From Sambucus nigra (Eukaryota > Streptophyta > Magnoliopsida > Dipsacales > Adoxaceae): a stretch of DNA of 64,000 nt. The stretch is taken from assembly GCA_949130495.1 (NCBI GenBank), contig OX422207.1:788320384-788384383 (forward strand), written 5' to 3'. The notes beneath the pieces were generated by a model. It saw only the letters and a list, made by a program, of their open reading frames with translations. It had not been told where the DNA came from and made no database searches. Position 1 is the first letter of the stretch. Each line of letters starts with the position of its first letter. Below are positions 48,937 through 58,437 of the stretch, piece by piece. Made by a program: the position numbers and the translations under genes.

Positions 48937-49214
48937 ATCTCATGTAGCAAAGGAATGTCCACCAAGCTTTAGCCGGCATGATACAACTTATGTAATAGAG
49001 CATGTATATGTGGCAGGCTCCAATATATATAAAGTTGTAGTTTGTATATGTTGGAGTTTGTGTTATTATTTTCTTTTTTTAAAGTTATAGTTTTTTCCAA
49101 TACTTTTAAGATTAGATGGAAATTTTAGATTTCTTTCTTACTCATCTACTTTAATTATTACGACTTGAAATGTATATTTTGACTGACATTTTATGTTGAT
49201 TCTTGAGGTCAGAC

Positions 49215-49275
<61 letters not shown>
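49215..49275. repeat. (CT)n(AT)n microsatellite
   Basis: CT run to about 49236, then AT to 49275, inside the CACTA element. Confidence 0.95.
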
Positions 49276-49276
<1 letters not shown>

Positions 49277-49616
49277 CAATAGCAGCAGCAGTTTGTTTCT
49301 ATTTTTGTACCTGATGAGACTAGCTCATTCTGTTGCTTGTTGTTGTGCTGCACTTATAACAAATACGTGCTGATTGTTATAATTTTTTGTCGGTTATACA
49401 TTTTCTACCTTTACAGATAATTGGAATTGTTGTTAAGAACTACTAGTTTTGTTGTTGGAGTATTTTATATTTTTTAACTGGGTGGATAGTCCAATAAAGA
49501 GAGGAAACTTTGCCCAAGATTTTTAAAGTTTTTATAATTATTTGTGTTGTATAAAAAATCTTTTCGACTTGTATTGTTTTATTGTTTATCCGGTAATAAT
49601 GTTTTGTGTTAACTAG

Positions 49617-49715
49617 TGCCCAATGCAAGGAAATCATAATCTTCATTGCAGATATTTTGTGTTGAAGTTCATGAAGGGCTTCATGGAGGATCCTTCCATA
49701 CTTTTTGAAACAAAG
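49617..49715 (+). pseudogene. Ulp1-like peptidase fragment of CACTA
   Basis: An exon-like piece between an AG acceptor (TTAACTAG) and a GTATG donor reads CPMQGNHNLHCRYFVLKFMK and then GFMEDPSILFETK. This fits the catalytic-Cys region of the Ulp1 (C48) peptidases carried by many plant CACTA and MULE elements, where the family has D-C-G-Y-Y. Here the residue before Cys is His and the one after is Arg, so it is probably inactive. A possible next exon at about 49823-49900 reads IRRLPNKMMYMLKELNEVHS. Confidence 0.5.
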
Positions 49716-50394
49716 GTATGTTACCATTGTTTTCTCTTTTTCTCATATTATATAAAATATTGTGTAGTTATTAACTATTATATACCGTAATAATAAATTC
49801 ATTTCTAACTTCAATTTTTTAGATAAGAAGATTGCCCAATAAAATGATGTACATGTTGAAGGAGCTAAATGAAGTTCATTCAGTTCATTACGGATTATAT
49901 ACATTAGGTACTTATGAATAACTGTATTTTGTTATGTCGTAATAACAATTTGTTGAGATGATTGTGTTATGATGAAAACTATGTTGATTATATTTCATTG
50001 CAGGGTTACTCATTCTGGGTTGGATAGCATTGAGAACAAACTTGATCAAGTATTACGTTCGACAACATCCTAGTTTGAGTATTAGTTTGGATTGTGGATC
50101 TTATGATGTAGTTCACAATGCTAGTTTTTAGATATTGTAATGTATCGTCACTATTTTTAGGATAATATCACGTAAATAACTAGACATTAGCTAGTTTTTG
50201 GATGTCATCACGTAATTCACACACTAGTTAGTTTTTAGATATGATGTAGCTCACATCAATATTTTTTTATTGTAAGTATCATAATATTTATCAAGTTTGT
50301 CATATTTATGACCTTGATTATTATCTATTTACAGGGGTTAATTTAACCTAAAATAATAGTTGTCTACTGATGGAGTAATGAATTTTTTTTATAT

Positions 50395-50660
50395 CAACAT
50401 TTATGTCAGTTTTCATAAAACTCTCATAAAATTACTACAACTGAGATAAATGTGATGTTATTTATGTCAGTTTTTCTAGAAAATGTGATTAAAAACATGG
50501 TGAATAATATAGTTTTTATATGTGTTTTTAAAACTGAGATAAATATGATCTTATTTATGTCAGTTGTATGAATATTTATGTCATGGCTTTATATGTCAGT
50601 TTTGAAAAATTCTAAAACTGACATAAATGGTCTTTTATGTCAGTTTTTTACTGAGATAAA
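50395..50660. repeat. CACTA right subterminal repeats
   Basis: At least eight copies of TTTATGTCAGTTTT or its complement (ACTGAGATAAAT, ACTGACATAAAT) in both orientations. Confidence 0.85.
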
Positions 50661-50666
50661 TGATCA

Positions 50667-50680
50667 TTTTTCTTGTAGTG
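50667..50680 (-). repeat. CACTA right terminal inverted repeat
   Basis: TTTTTCTTGTAGTG. Confidence 0.95.
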
Positions 50681-52835
50681 ACTACCCAAATTTCTCATCT
50701 TCCAAATGTTGGGTTTGACCACTATCCTTTATTTTTAGACACTCACCCTTCCCTTTCTAAACCCCCAGCGCGATTTATTTACTATCCTAAGTGGGAATCA
50801 TATCTGCCTTTTACTAACCTCTTACGCTATCACTGGAATCTTTCGATCCAGGGATCGCACGCTTTTTACTTTTCATTTACGACGCAATATTTTAGTGGGA
50901 CTGTTTGGCGGTGGAAGCAATTTGTTTTGGGGAATATGTCTCATTCAATATTTGCCTTAAAACAGGAGATTCATAACCTCAGAATCTGTATTAACAATAA
51001 TCCGGATCCCCTGTAGTCTCCCGAGAGAACCACTTACAATCACAACTTATGCACTGTATGAATTTAGAAAGCCAGTACTGGCATAATAAGAATAAAAATA
51101 AGTGGCTTCTATACGGGGCTATAATACTAAATTTTTCCATGCTTATGTCATGCAACACTGGCGTAATAATTCGATTCATGATATTTTCAATATGGACACT
51201 AGATGGCATACTACTATGCAGGATATTCATGGTCAATTCCAACACTTCTACGAGACCCTTTTTACTACCACCAATCCCCCTTATCCGTCGTCTGAAGATA
51301 ATTTTATCCAAGTTAAATCTGGTGACGTTACTCGATTACTAGAACATATCACAAATGCATAAATTTGGACAAACTTGTGTACTATAGAGAAGAATAAGAG
51401 TCCGGGAGCGGATGGGTTAACCTACGTGTTTTTCCAAAAACCATTGGGATATTTTGGGACCCTCTATACTTTATTTAGTTAAAGCTTTTTTTCACCTTCA
51501 GTCGACTCCTCCGTGCCCTTAATAAAACCCTTCTCATCTTTATCCCAAAAATTTCACACCCTACTCAAGTTAAAAACTTTCGTCCCATCAGTTTATGTAA
51601 TGTTATTTATAAACTTATCTCTACAATCCTGGTTGCTCGCATGAGACCCATCCTTCAGTATCTTGTGTCCCCTTATCAAAATGCCTTTATTACCTCTCGT
51701 CATATTCAGGATAATATCCTAATCTCCTATGAGATTTTACATACCATGCATAAATCTAAACCTATAAAAGGTAGTTGTGCCATTAAAATTGATTTATCTA
51801 AAGCCTACGATCAAATAGAATGGCTTTTTATCAAATGGGTTCTCCAAAACCATGGGTTTCCAGATGTTTGGATTGGATAACTTATGGAACGTATATCTTC
51901 TACATCGTTCACCACGCTCATTAATGGCCACATGGGGTTGCTTTTCCTGACGATTGTATTTTTTTCCTCCAACCTACGCCAGCTTCAGTAGCTCACTTTC
52001 GTCATATTTTAACTACTTTTGATTATTTTTCGGGTCAGACCGTTAACAAAGACAAATCTACAGTTACTTTCGGCCCTTCTACTCTGTGTTCCGTTAAACA
52101 AGATGCTTTTCGCTAACTGGGAATTCACGGGGCTCATTGGCAGGATAAATATCTTGAATTACCTCTTATTACAGGTCGAATTACGCGCCAAATGTTCTCT
52201 GATCTTAGGGAAACTCTCGACCGGCGATTACATGTGTGTTCTAATAATTTCTTATCCTATGTTGGTCGAAGCACTGTAATTAATGCAGGGTGTACTTCAC
52301 TTCCATCTTATTACAAGTCCGCATATCCGATTCTTCCTCATATTCTTACTACGTTATCTAATAAATTTAAATCATTTTTCTGGAACGCTTCCAAACTTTC
52401 TCATAAAACAACCGCAGTCCATTGAGCTACGATTACCCTTCCCAAACAATATGGTGTTTTGGGTATTAAAAACTTACACACTTTATATAAAGCGTACATG
52501 ATTAAATTACTTTGGAAAAGTTTTACTGAGCCACACAACCTTTGGACTCAAACTATGAATATATATATTTTTTTCACACTAATTTATTGGCGTCTCATAG
52601 TAAGGCTACAAACTCGTGGTTCTGGAAAAAAGTTTCTGCTTTAATCCCTTCCTTTGCCACTAGTATCAAATGGGGACTTGGTTCCAGCTCTATTTCATTT
52701 GGAAATCATATTTGACTCCGGAAGGATTCTTTCAATCATCTTTACCCGCATATTTCTCCTCATATTCTAGCTGCCCCCTACACACGTTCATTTCTAATGG
52801 CCAGTGGGACATACTCGGTTTAGCTCTTTGGTTAC
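50681..52835 (+). pseudogene. LINE ORF2 reverse transcriptase and C-terminal part (broken)
   Basis: Resumes with TQISHLPNVGFDHYPLFLDT. RT motifs follow: VKNFRPISLCNVIYKL (about 51565-51615), YQNAFITSRHIQDNILISYE (about 51675-51735), CAIKIDLSKAYDQIEW (about 51778-51825). After INGHMG (about 51935) the sequence jumps to PDDCIFFLQPTPASVAHF, so roughly 70-80 residues that normally carry the RQGDPLSP motif are deleted and the A of the ADD box is Pro. YLELPLITGRITRQMF and later zf-RVT-like parts follow to the LTR at 52836. Many stops. Confidence 0.8.
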
Positions 52836-53399
52836 TGTTGATGTAAAAAATTAGATCGCTCTAATTATTCAATCTCAGATAAATGAAATGAAACAAATAT
52901 TTTTAAAGTGGTTCAGCCTTATAAGAATGGCCTACGTCCACTGTTATATTATTGCTGAGTGTTTGGGAATTCTCGATTACAAGTTTAGTCAAGAAATTCT
53001 TGTCCCTTTGAATGAGGGTGATACAAGGTATTTATAGCCCTTAGGTTGTACATGAATGGGTTAATACATTAAATGATATACATATGAAAGGGTAATACAT
53101 TTAATGCAGCGTGTGCGTCAAGATGATAAACATTCAATGAATAGTTGAACTGTTGACATTCTGGCAATTAATACTACAGCCGAGATGCAGCTCGGATCGC
53201 CTTAGTTGCTCGTTGCTCAGGAGTTCCTCGGAGCGCTAGAGTACCTCAGAGCGTTGCAGTTCCTCGGTATATCCTCTTTGCTCGGGGAGAACATGAGTTG
53301 GTCGAGGAAATGAACTTCCTCGTTGTTATTTTACCACGTAGATTGACAAGTGTCTTCGTATGATTTGTCCACATCAGCATATTAATTTTGGTATCAACA
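52836..53399 (-). repeat. 3' LTR of the young Tat-type element (564 bp)
   Basis: Bounded by the inverted repeat TGTTGAT...ATCAACA. On the minus strand it starts TGTTGATACC and ends TACATCAACA. It carries a TATA box at 53037-53029 and the GTGGTTCAGCC...CCTACGTCCAC block near its U5 end. Confidence 0.85.
53029..53037 (-). promoter_or_regulatory. TATA box of the Tat LTR
   Basis: CTATAAATA on the minus strand, about 360 bp into the LTR. In the 5' LTR the same site would drive gag-pol. Confidence 0.6.
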
Positions 53400-53411
53400 G
53401 AAGCCCCCAAT
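53400..53411 (-). promoter_or_regulatory. Polypurine tract of the young Tat element
   Basis: ATTGGGGGCTTC on the minus strand directly abuts the LTR start TGTTGAT. Confidence 0.7.
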
Positions 53412-53651
53412 GTTTCATATTTTGAACTTTGAGGATTATGGAACATTCTTTCTCGGTTTATGGCAATATTGAATGATCTTCCTGGGTTTTAGGAGCATCG
53501 TATTTGAATTTATTTCCAAATTCAACGAATCCGCCTTTTTTCGAACTTTTAAGAGCGCTTCGATCTTAGTGACCTTTTTTTCCTTTTAGCCGTCGGAAGT
53601 TCAATAGTTTCTTTTTTGTAATCATTTCCTTCGCTTCTTCCCAAGGCAAAG

Positions 53652-53659
53652 TATTTAAA
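53652..53659 (+). promoter_or_regulatory. TATA-like box of antisense gene aORF1
   Basis: TATTTAAA lies 168 bp upstream of the aORF1 start and outside the LTR. A TTTATAAG box lies in the same place in the old copy at 2585-2593, which supports an own promoter. Confidence 0.45.
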
Positions 53660-54331
53660 CTTCTTAGGTAACCATACCGTCTTCTTCTTTTTCCAATTTC
53701 CTGCATTCAAGCTTTCTATTTTCTCCTTCTCTCTTGTGCGTTCATCCTAGTTTTCGTTCGTTGTCAACATACCTCCTTTCTTCCTGTAAGATCTTCTTCC
53801 TTTCTTCTGTATCTCTTTTATTCGGTATGGTTTATATTGTGGAGTCTGTTGAGAAATTTCGTTCCGATTTTTCTATTCCTTCCTGGGTAACTCTGGAGGT
53901 TCTTTCTGAGCCTTTAGATTATTTTCGATTGGCTGAGGGACATTGGTTCCCCAGTCTATTCATTGCTGAATGTGGATTTTCTTTTCCACCAAACCCATTA
54001 TGTCTTGAGTTTTGTCAGTATTTTGATCTTGTCCCTGCAAAAATAGCCCCCAATTCATGGAGAATAATTAATGGGGTGTACAAATTAAATCTAACTCATG
54101 GGACTCGTATAGGGATCCCTGAAATTATGTATTGCTATAAATGGGCCACTCTAGATAATATTTATTACTTAAAAACTAGGTTTCTGAATAGGGCTCTTAT
54201 AGTTAACCTCCCTGACTCAAATAGAGATTATTTTGAACATGGGTTGGTTATTAAAAATTAGCAATATGCCCCTTTAGTTGGAGATGGAGTATAAAACGGT
54301 CCCAGATGCCCCCCATATGGCAATGGGATAG

Positions 54332-54424
54332 GTTTATTTTTCATTTAATTTTACTTATGAAATTATGCTTTCATCATGTTTGACAAAATGTATGACTGAT
54401 ATCTCATTATGTATTTATTTGCAG
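54332..54424 (+). other. Intron 1 of aORF1
   Basis: GTTTATTTTTC...TTTATTTGCAG, 93 nt, phase 1. Splicing joins GGGATAG to TTGATAGC in frame. The matching old intron is 91 nt. Confidence 0.7.
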
Positions 54425-55080
54425 TTGATAGCAAAAGAAAAACTCCAAAAGAATCAGAGGTTAATATTAAGCATCTGAAACTTATCTGGGGTTTGCATAA
54501 GAACGTTGCAGACGAGCACATCAGGTCTGCATCATATTTCTTACAGTATAAGAGTTATACAACCTCTTATACTGCTCGCCCTGTTGAGCCAGCTTCAACT
54601 CCAGAGGATTCTTCTTCAGATTCTCATCTTCCTTTAAGTCAGAGAATGGGCAAGAAAAGAGCTCCTCCTGCTCTATTTGATGACATTACTTCGGCTGCTG
54701 GGGCCAAGAAAAGCAAAGTTGATGTCCCAGAAGGGACTAAGAAGGTGGATGTTGCACCTTCCAAAGCTGCCGAGAAGCCCCCAGTGGCTCCGAGCAAGAA
54801 AGTTGCTCTAGTAGAAGTGATTACTGTTTCTCCAACCAAGAGTTCTTCCTTGGTTGAAGCTGCTGAAGTTCCTTTGAGGAGATTGAGGAAATCATCCTCA
54901 GTCAATTTGGCTGAAACTGTCTCTTCTCCACCATCTGGTGTTGTTGGTGTTCCAACCATCATTCCTCCGAGCTCTGCAATGAGCTCGGTAAAAACGTGGA
55001 TCATACCCGAGGTCCAAGGAATTGATGAAAATATTTCTAGGGATATGTTGACATCCCTAGATACTCGTCACCTTGCTTTG

Positions 55081-55164
55081 GTAAATTTCTCACATTCTGA
55101 ATTTCTTTCTTTCTCTGAATACTTGTACTTTTTCACTGACTTTACTGTTTTTCTCATCTTTCAG
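55081..55164 (+). other. Intron 2 of aORF1
   Basis: GTAAATTTCTC...CATCTTTCAG, 84 nt, phase 0, with no stop in frame, so retention would add 28 hydrophobic residues. The old copy has an 84-nt intron here too. Confidence 0.7.
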
Positions 55165-56042
55165 CTGGTGAACTGTTTCAATAATATCGTGAAGAAGGAT
55201 GAAGCTATTAAAGCTTCAAGCTCCTCGTCAGGTGTAGAGGATGCTCTGCTGGGTTTGACCCAATCCTTGAAAGAATCTCGCCAACAGTATAGTGAGGACA
55301 AGGCTGTTTGGGAGAAAAAGTTGTCTACAGTTGAGGCCGAGAAGGTGAAGATGGCTGAGATCTCCAAGAGTTTGGAGAATAAAGTGAAAAGTTTAGAGGT
55401 CGAGCATAAGAAATATGACGACAAGCTCAAGAATTTTGGAGAACTTGAGGATAAACTGAGGAAGGCAGAGGAAGAATTGTCCGCCCTGCGAGATATCAAG
55501 GGCAAAAAAGAAGAATTGGATGCGAAGCTTTCCTCAGAGAAATTGAGAAGAAAGCTCGCAGTTAAAAAATCCTTCAGCGCAGGCTGGGATAAAGGATGGG
55601 ACAAGGGGATTGCTGCGATGACATCCCAAGTTTAATACGGGAAGTTAAAATACTTCCGAGATGGATGGGTAGCTGCCCTACAGGAATTGAAGATCAAGGA
55701 TGATTCCGAGCTATTCCAGTTGCACCTCCCTGGTCCTCCTCCACCAATTGTGGAAGAAGAAGAAGAAGAAGATGAGCCTGCCTCTGATGAATCTTCTATG
55801 GCCATAGGTGATCAAGTCCCTGCAACTCTATCTTCTGCCAACGAGGACATTTCTTCCATGCCTCCTCCTCCTGAAAAAATTTCAACTCCTGCAGATCAAG
55901 TTGCTGTTACCACCGAGCAACCAAGCTCCTCATCCCAGCCTCCCGAGAAAGTCTTGGGAGATAAGGAAAAGGTGTGAAGTTGTTCGGTATCATTTCTATC
56001 TTTCATTATTTGTAATCAAACAATGTAATCCTTTTGTGATCT

Positions 56043-56048
56043 AATAAA
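56043..56048 (+). terminator. Possible polyadenylation signal of aORF1
   Basis: AATAAA 66 bp after the aORF1 stop, following a T-rich stretch, and before aORF2. Confidence 0.4.
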
Positions 56049-56130
56049 ATACATCCTTGTTCATCTCTGTTGTTGATGATTTGTTTTTTGTTGATTGTTG
56101 TCCTTTTCTCATCCTTAGTTTGTTGCTAGA

Positions 56131-57461
56131 ATGGAACTGATATCTGCACATGATACAAAGCTGATGCAGCAATGTCACGAATATTATAAGGCTGGTCATA
56201 CAGACCTTAGTACATCAGAAATTGCTGACATCCTTGGCCATGATGCCTCAGAACAAGCAATTGAGGCTTATCGGTACTTGAAGGATTTACTCGACCGAGC
56301 TGTGGCCAACAACGTGGCCTACTATGACTTGATTGAGGAACTTCATTATTCCTTAGAGGATCTCCAAGGTCGGCACAATGAATCAATGGCTTTGTTGCAC
56401 AAGGAATATGAAAATAGATATCAACAACTTTCTTCTGAAACAGGCCATAAAAAGATCCTTGCTGGATACGATGTTAGGGAAAGAACTTTAAAGGGTGAAG
56501 TCGAGGCTTGCAGGCAAATTGCTGAGTTGCTAGAATAAGAGAACAATAATTTGCAGAAAAAGCTGGCACAGTTTGAATCTGCAGCGTCATCTTCCACTGC
56601 TTTAGTGCAAGTTACCGACGAAGGTTCTCGTTCTTAGAAGTTGAGAATGCCAAATTAAGGCAAGAACTGGACAACTTAAGAAAATTTGTTATTCCTGTGA
56701 CTGCTCGGGGACGAGGAAGAAGTTCTCGTGGGCGAGGAAGAGCTATTCAAAATGTTGCCGAGGAGCAAAGTTCTCCAGTCGCTGCTCGGAGTCGATCAAG
56801 AGTTCTTAGCCGCAATGTTGAAGAGGCTCGCACTCAATCTACTTTGGAAACTCAAGCATACCAATTAAACGCCAAAGATCGGGCTTTATCTGAAATGTCC
56901 AAGAAAAATCTATCTTTGGAAGATCAACTTATTGCAATGAAGTCTGCTTTGAATGATAAAGATGTTTTTGCCAGGAGCCTTCACGAACAATTGGATAGAT
57001 TAACCTTCCAATTCCATAAACAGCCCAGGGAATTTTGGATGGCAGGATACAATGAAGCCCTTGTTCATTTAGATGCTCGGATTGAGCATGCCAATAATGA
57101 AGGTTATAAGCAGGGGTGGTTGAACGCCTTGGGTGTACTGAAATTGGAGCAAGGGCATTTTTTATGGGATTACCATGCTCCAGGGTTACTAGATTTGCCT
57201 GTGCCACCTTTCAAATTGGACATGGAATGGATCCCAGCTCGTTCCATTCCTCGGAGTTTAATTTCAAAATATCTTGGCTATTATAGTCTTCATTCTCAGA
57301 CTGAATTATCTCGTCCAGAGCATCTCTTAGATACACCTTCTGTGATGAACGTCAGAATGCTCAGAGATATTAATTTCATCAATTCTCCTCTTTGCTTAGA
57401 AGATCCTCCTGCCGGCGAGGAACCTGTTTCAAAAGCTAAAGGAAAGAAACCAATAGAATAG
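56131..57461 (+). pseudogene. Antisense accessory gene aORF2 (unknown function)
   Basis: Starts MELISAHDTKLMQQCHEYYK. The first 135 codons are helical (DLLDRAVANNVAYYDLIEEL, HNESMALLHKEYENRYQQL) and end at an in-frame stop at 56536. A 1-nt frame shift near 56630 separates this from the rest: VENAKLRQELDNLRKF, an RG-rich stretch TARGRGRSSRGRGR (56697-56738), a second coiled coil, and a C-terminal domain with EFWMAGYNEALVHLDARIEH and WIPARSIPRSLISKYLGYYS. The RG stretch suggests nucleic-acid binding or a nuclear signal. I do not recognise the C-terminal domain. A relic lies at 1-300. Confidence 0.65.
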
Positions 57462-57629
57462 GTTTTTCAATGTAATAATTAGCACATATGTATAGCTTGT
57501 AATACATTTTTATCTTAATGAAAGAATTTCCTTTTCTGTTTGCAAATTTGTATTGCGATTATCTTGTGTTTATATTTACATTTTTACATTTGTGTATATG
57601 TATCTGTTAAAAAGATAACAATATGACGC

Positions 57630-58012
57630 TGTTCATCAACCAACTTAGTAATCAAAATTACAAATATCAATGTTGCTCAATCACTTAATAATAAAGTAAT
57701 GAGTATAAAATGTTTAAAATGTTTCCAACCAACCAAGGTTGTTAAATTGTGTTTGTCGACCAACTACAGTTTATGGGTTTTTATCCCCGACCAACCATAC
57801 TTGGTAAATTTTTTTCATAAAATGTGCCCGACCAACCATGGTCGATAATTTATCCTCGTCGACTAAGTATAGTTGATCACCGACCAACTATACTTGGTTC
57901 AGTTTGGAATTCTTTGTATTTTCTGGAATGATTTTACCTTCCGACCAACTTGTTGGCCTATTTTCAAAATGATATCGTTCTTCCCTCAACCGTAGTTGAT
58001 TATTGAACTATC
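57630..58012. repeat. Hairpin-rich region with CCGACCAAC units
   Basis: At least five short inverted repeats are built on ACCAAC/GTTGGT or GACCAACCAT/ATGGTCG (for example GACCAACCATGGTC near 57830 and CCGACCAACTATACTTGG near 57881), at irregular spacing. Confidence 0.75.
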
Positions 58013-58013
58013 A

Positions 58014-58304
58014 GGTTCCTTCGAACTATCTTGTCCACTAGTTATCTTACCAACCTTGGTTGGTCACGCTAGTGTACACCTCCTAACCAAAGGAGTATAT
58101 TTTTTTGGTTCTTTCGAACTTTTTGTCCACTAGTTATCTTACCAACCTTAGTTGGTCACGCTAGTGTACGCCTCCTAACCAAAGGAGTATATTTTTTGGT
58201 TCTTTCGAACTTTTTGTCCACTAGTTATCTTACCAACCTTAGTTGGTCACGCTAGTGTACGCCTCCTAACCAAAGGAGTATATTTTTTGGTTCTTTCGAA
58301 CTTT
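58014..58304. repeat. 92-bp tandem repeat, three copies plus a start of a fourth
   Basis: Copies at 58014-58106 (93 bp), 58107-58197 (91 bp) and 58198-58288 (91 bp); the fourth ends near 58304. Each starts GGTTCYTTCGAACT and contains the hairpin ACCAACCTTAGTTGGT and CCTAACCAAAGGAG. Copies 2 and 3 are nearly identical. Confidence 0.95.
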
Positions 58305-58437
58305 CGTCTTCTTTTTGTTGTCGAGCAGCGTAGTGTACAACACTAGTATTCCCCGAAAAACTTTCAAACAAAGGAGAAGAAAATGGTGAAAACATCATCA
58401 TTTTATTCATATTGATGGAACCGTTGTACATTTTACA

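Larger units (their letters stand above)
44602..50680. mobile_element. CACTA (En/Spm-like) DNA transposon, 6.1 kb
   Basis: Terminal inverted repeats are CACTACAAGAAAAA (44602-44615) and TTTTTCTTGTAGTG (50667-50680), identical over 14 bp. Repeats of TTTATGTCAGTTTT in both orientations lie just inside both ends. The sequence interrupts the LINE endonuclease frame. The 3 bp on either side (AAC, ACT) do not match, so the expected 3-bp duplication is not visible. No transposase is readable; one Ulp1-like and one RNase H-like fragment are present. Confidence 0.9.
41742..52835 (+). mobile_element. L1-type LINE split by a CACTA element
   Basis: ORF1 (42070-43375) and ORF2 (43971-44601 and 50681-52835) lie on the plus strand in the usual order. 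The CACTA element at 44602-50680 splits ORF2, and the Tat-type retrotransposon cuts off the 3' end at 52836. The 5' limit is uncertain. Stops, frameshifts and a deletion in RT show it is dead. Confidence 0.8.
53827..55977 (+). pseudogene. Antisense accessory gene aORF1 (Transposase_28-like, coiled coil)
   Basis: Three exons: 53827-54331, 54425-55080 and 55165-55977, 658 codons with the stop. The start at 53827 (MVYIVESVEKF) is chosen because the old copy also begins MVVYIVE; an in-frame ATG lies upstream at 53734. Exon 1 has SWVTLEVLSEPLDYFRLAEG, GFSFPPNPL and HGTRIGIPE, as in plant Transposase_28 proteins. Exon 2 is Ser/Pro/Lys-rich. Exon 3 is a long coiled coil (about 55180-55530), then an acidic tail and a PPPP-containing stretch. 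Three in-frame stops (54259, 54292, 55633) break it. Its role is unknown; the antisense position and coiled coil are typical of Tat extra ORFs. Confidence 0.8.

Noticed and set aside
54409..55635. aORF1 as a single-exon host gene of 408 codons
   Set aside because: The start lies in an intron and intron 2 happens to lack stops. The old copy and splice signals support a three-exon gene that belongs to the retrotransposon.
58014..58304. Regularly spaced repeat resembling a CRISPR array
   Set aside because: The units are adjacent with no unique spacers, and the setting is a plant retrotransposon.
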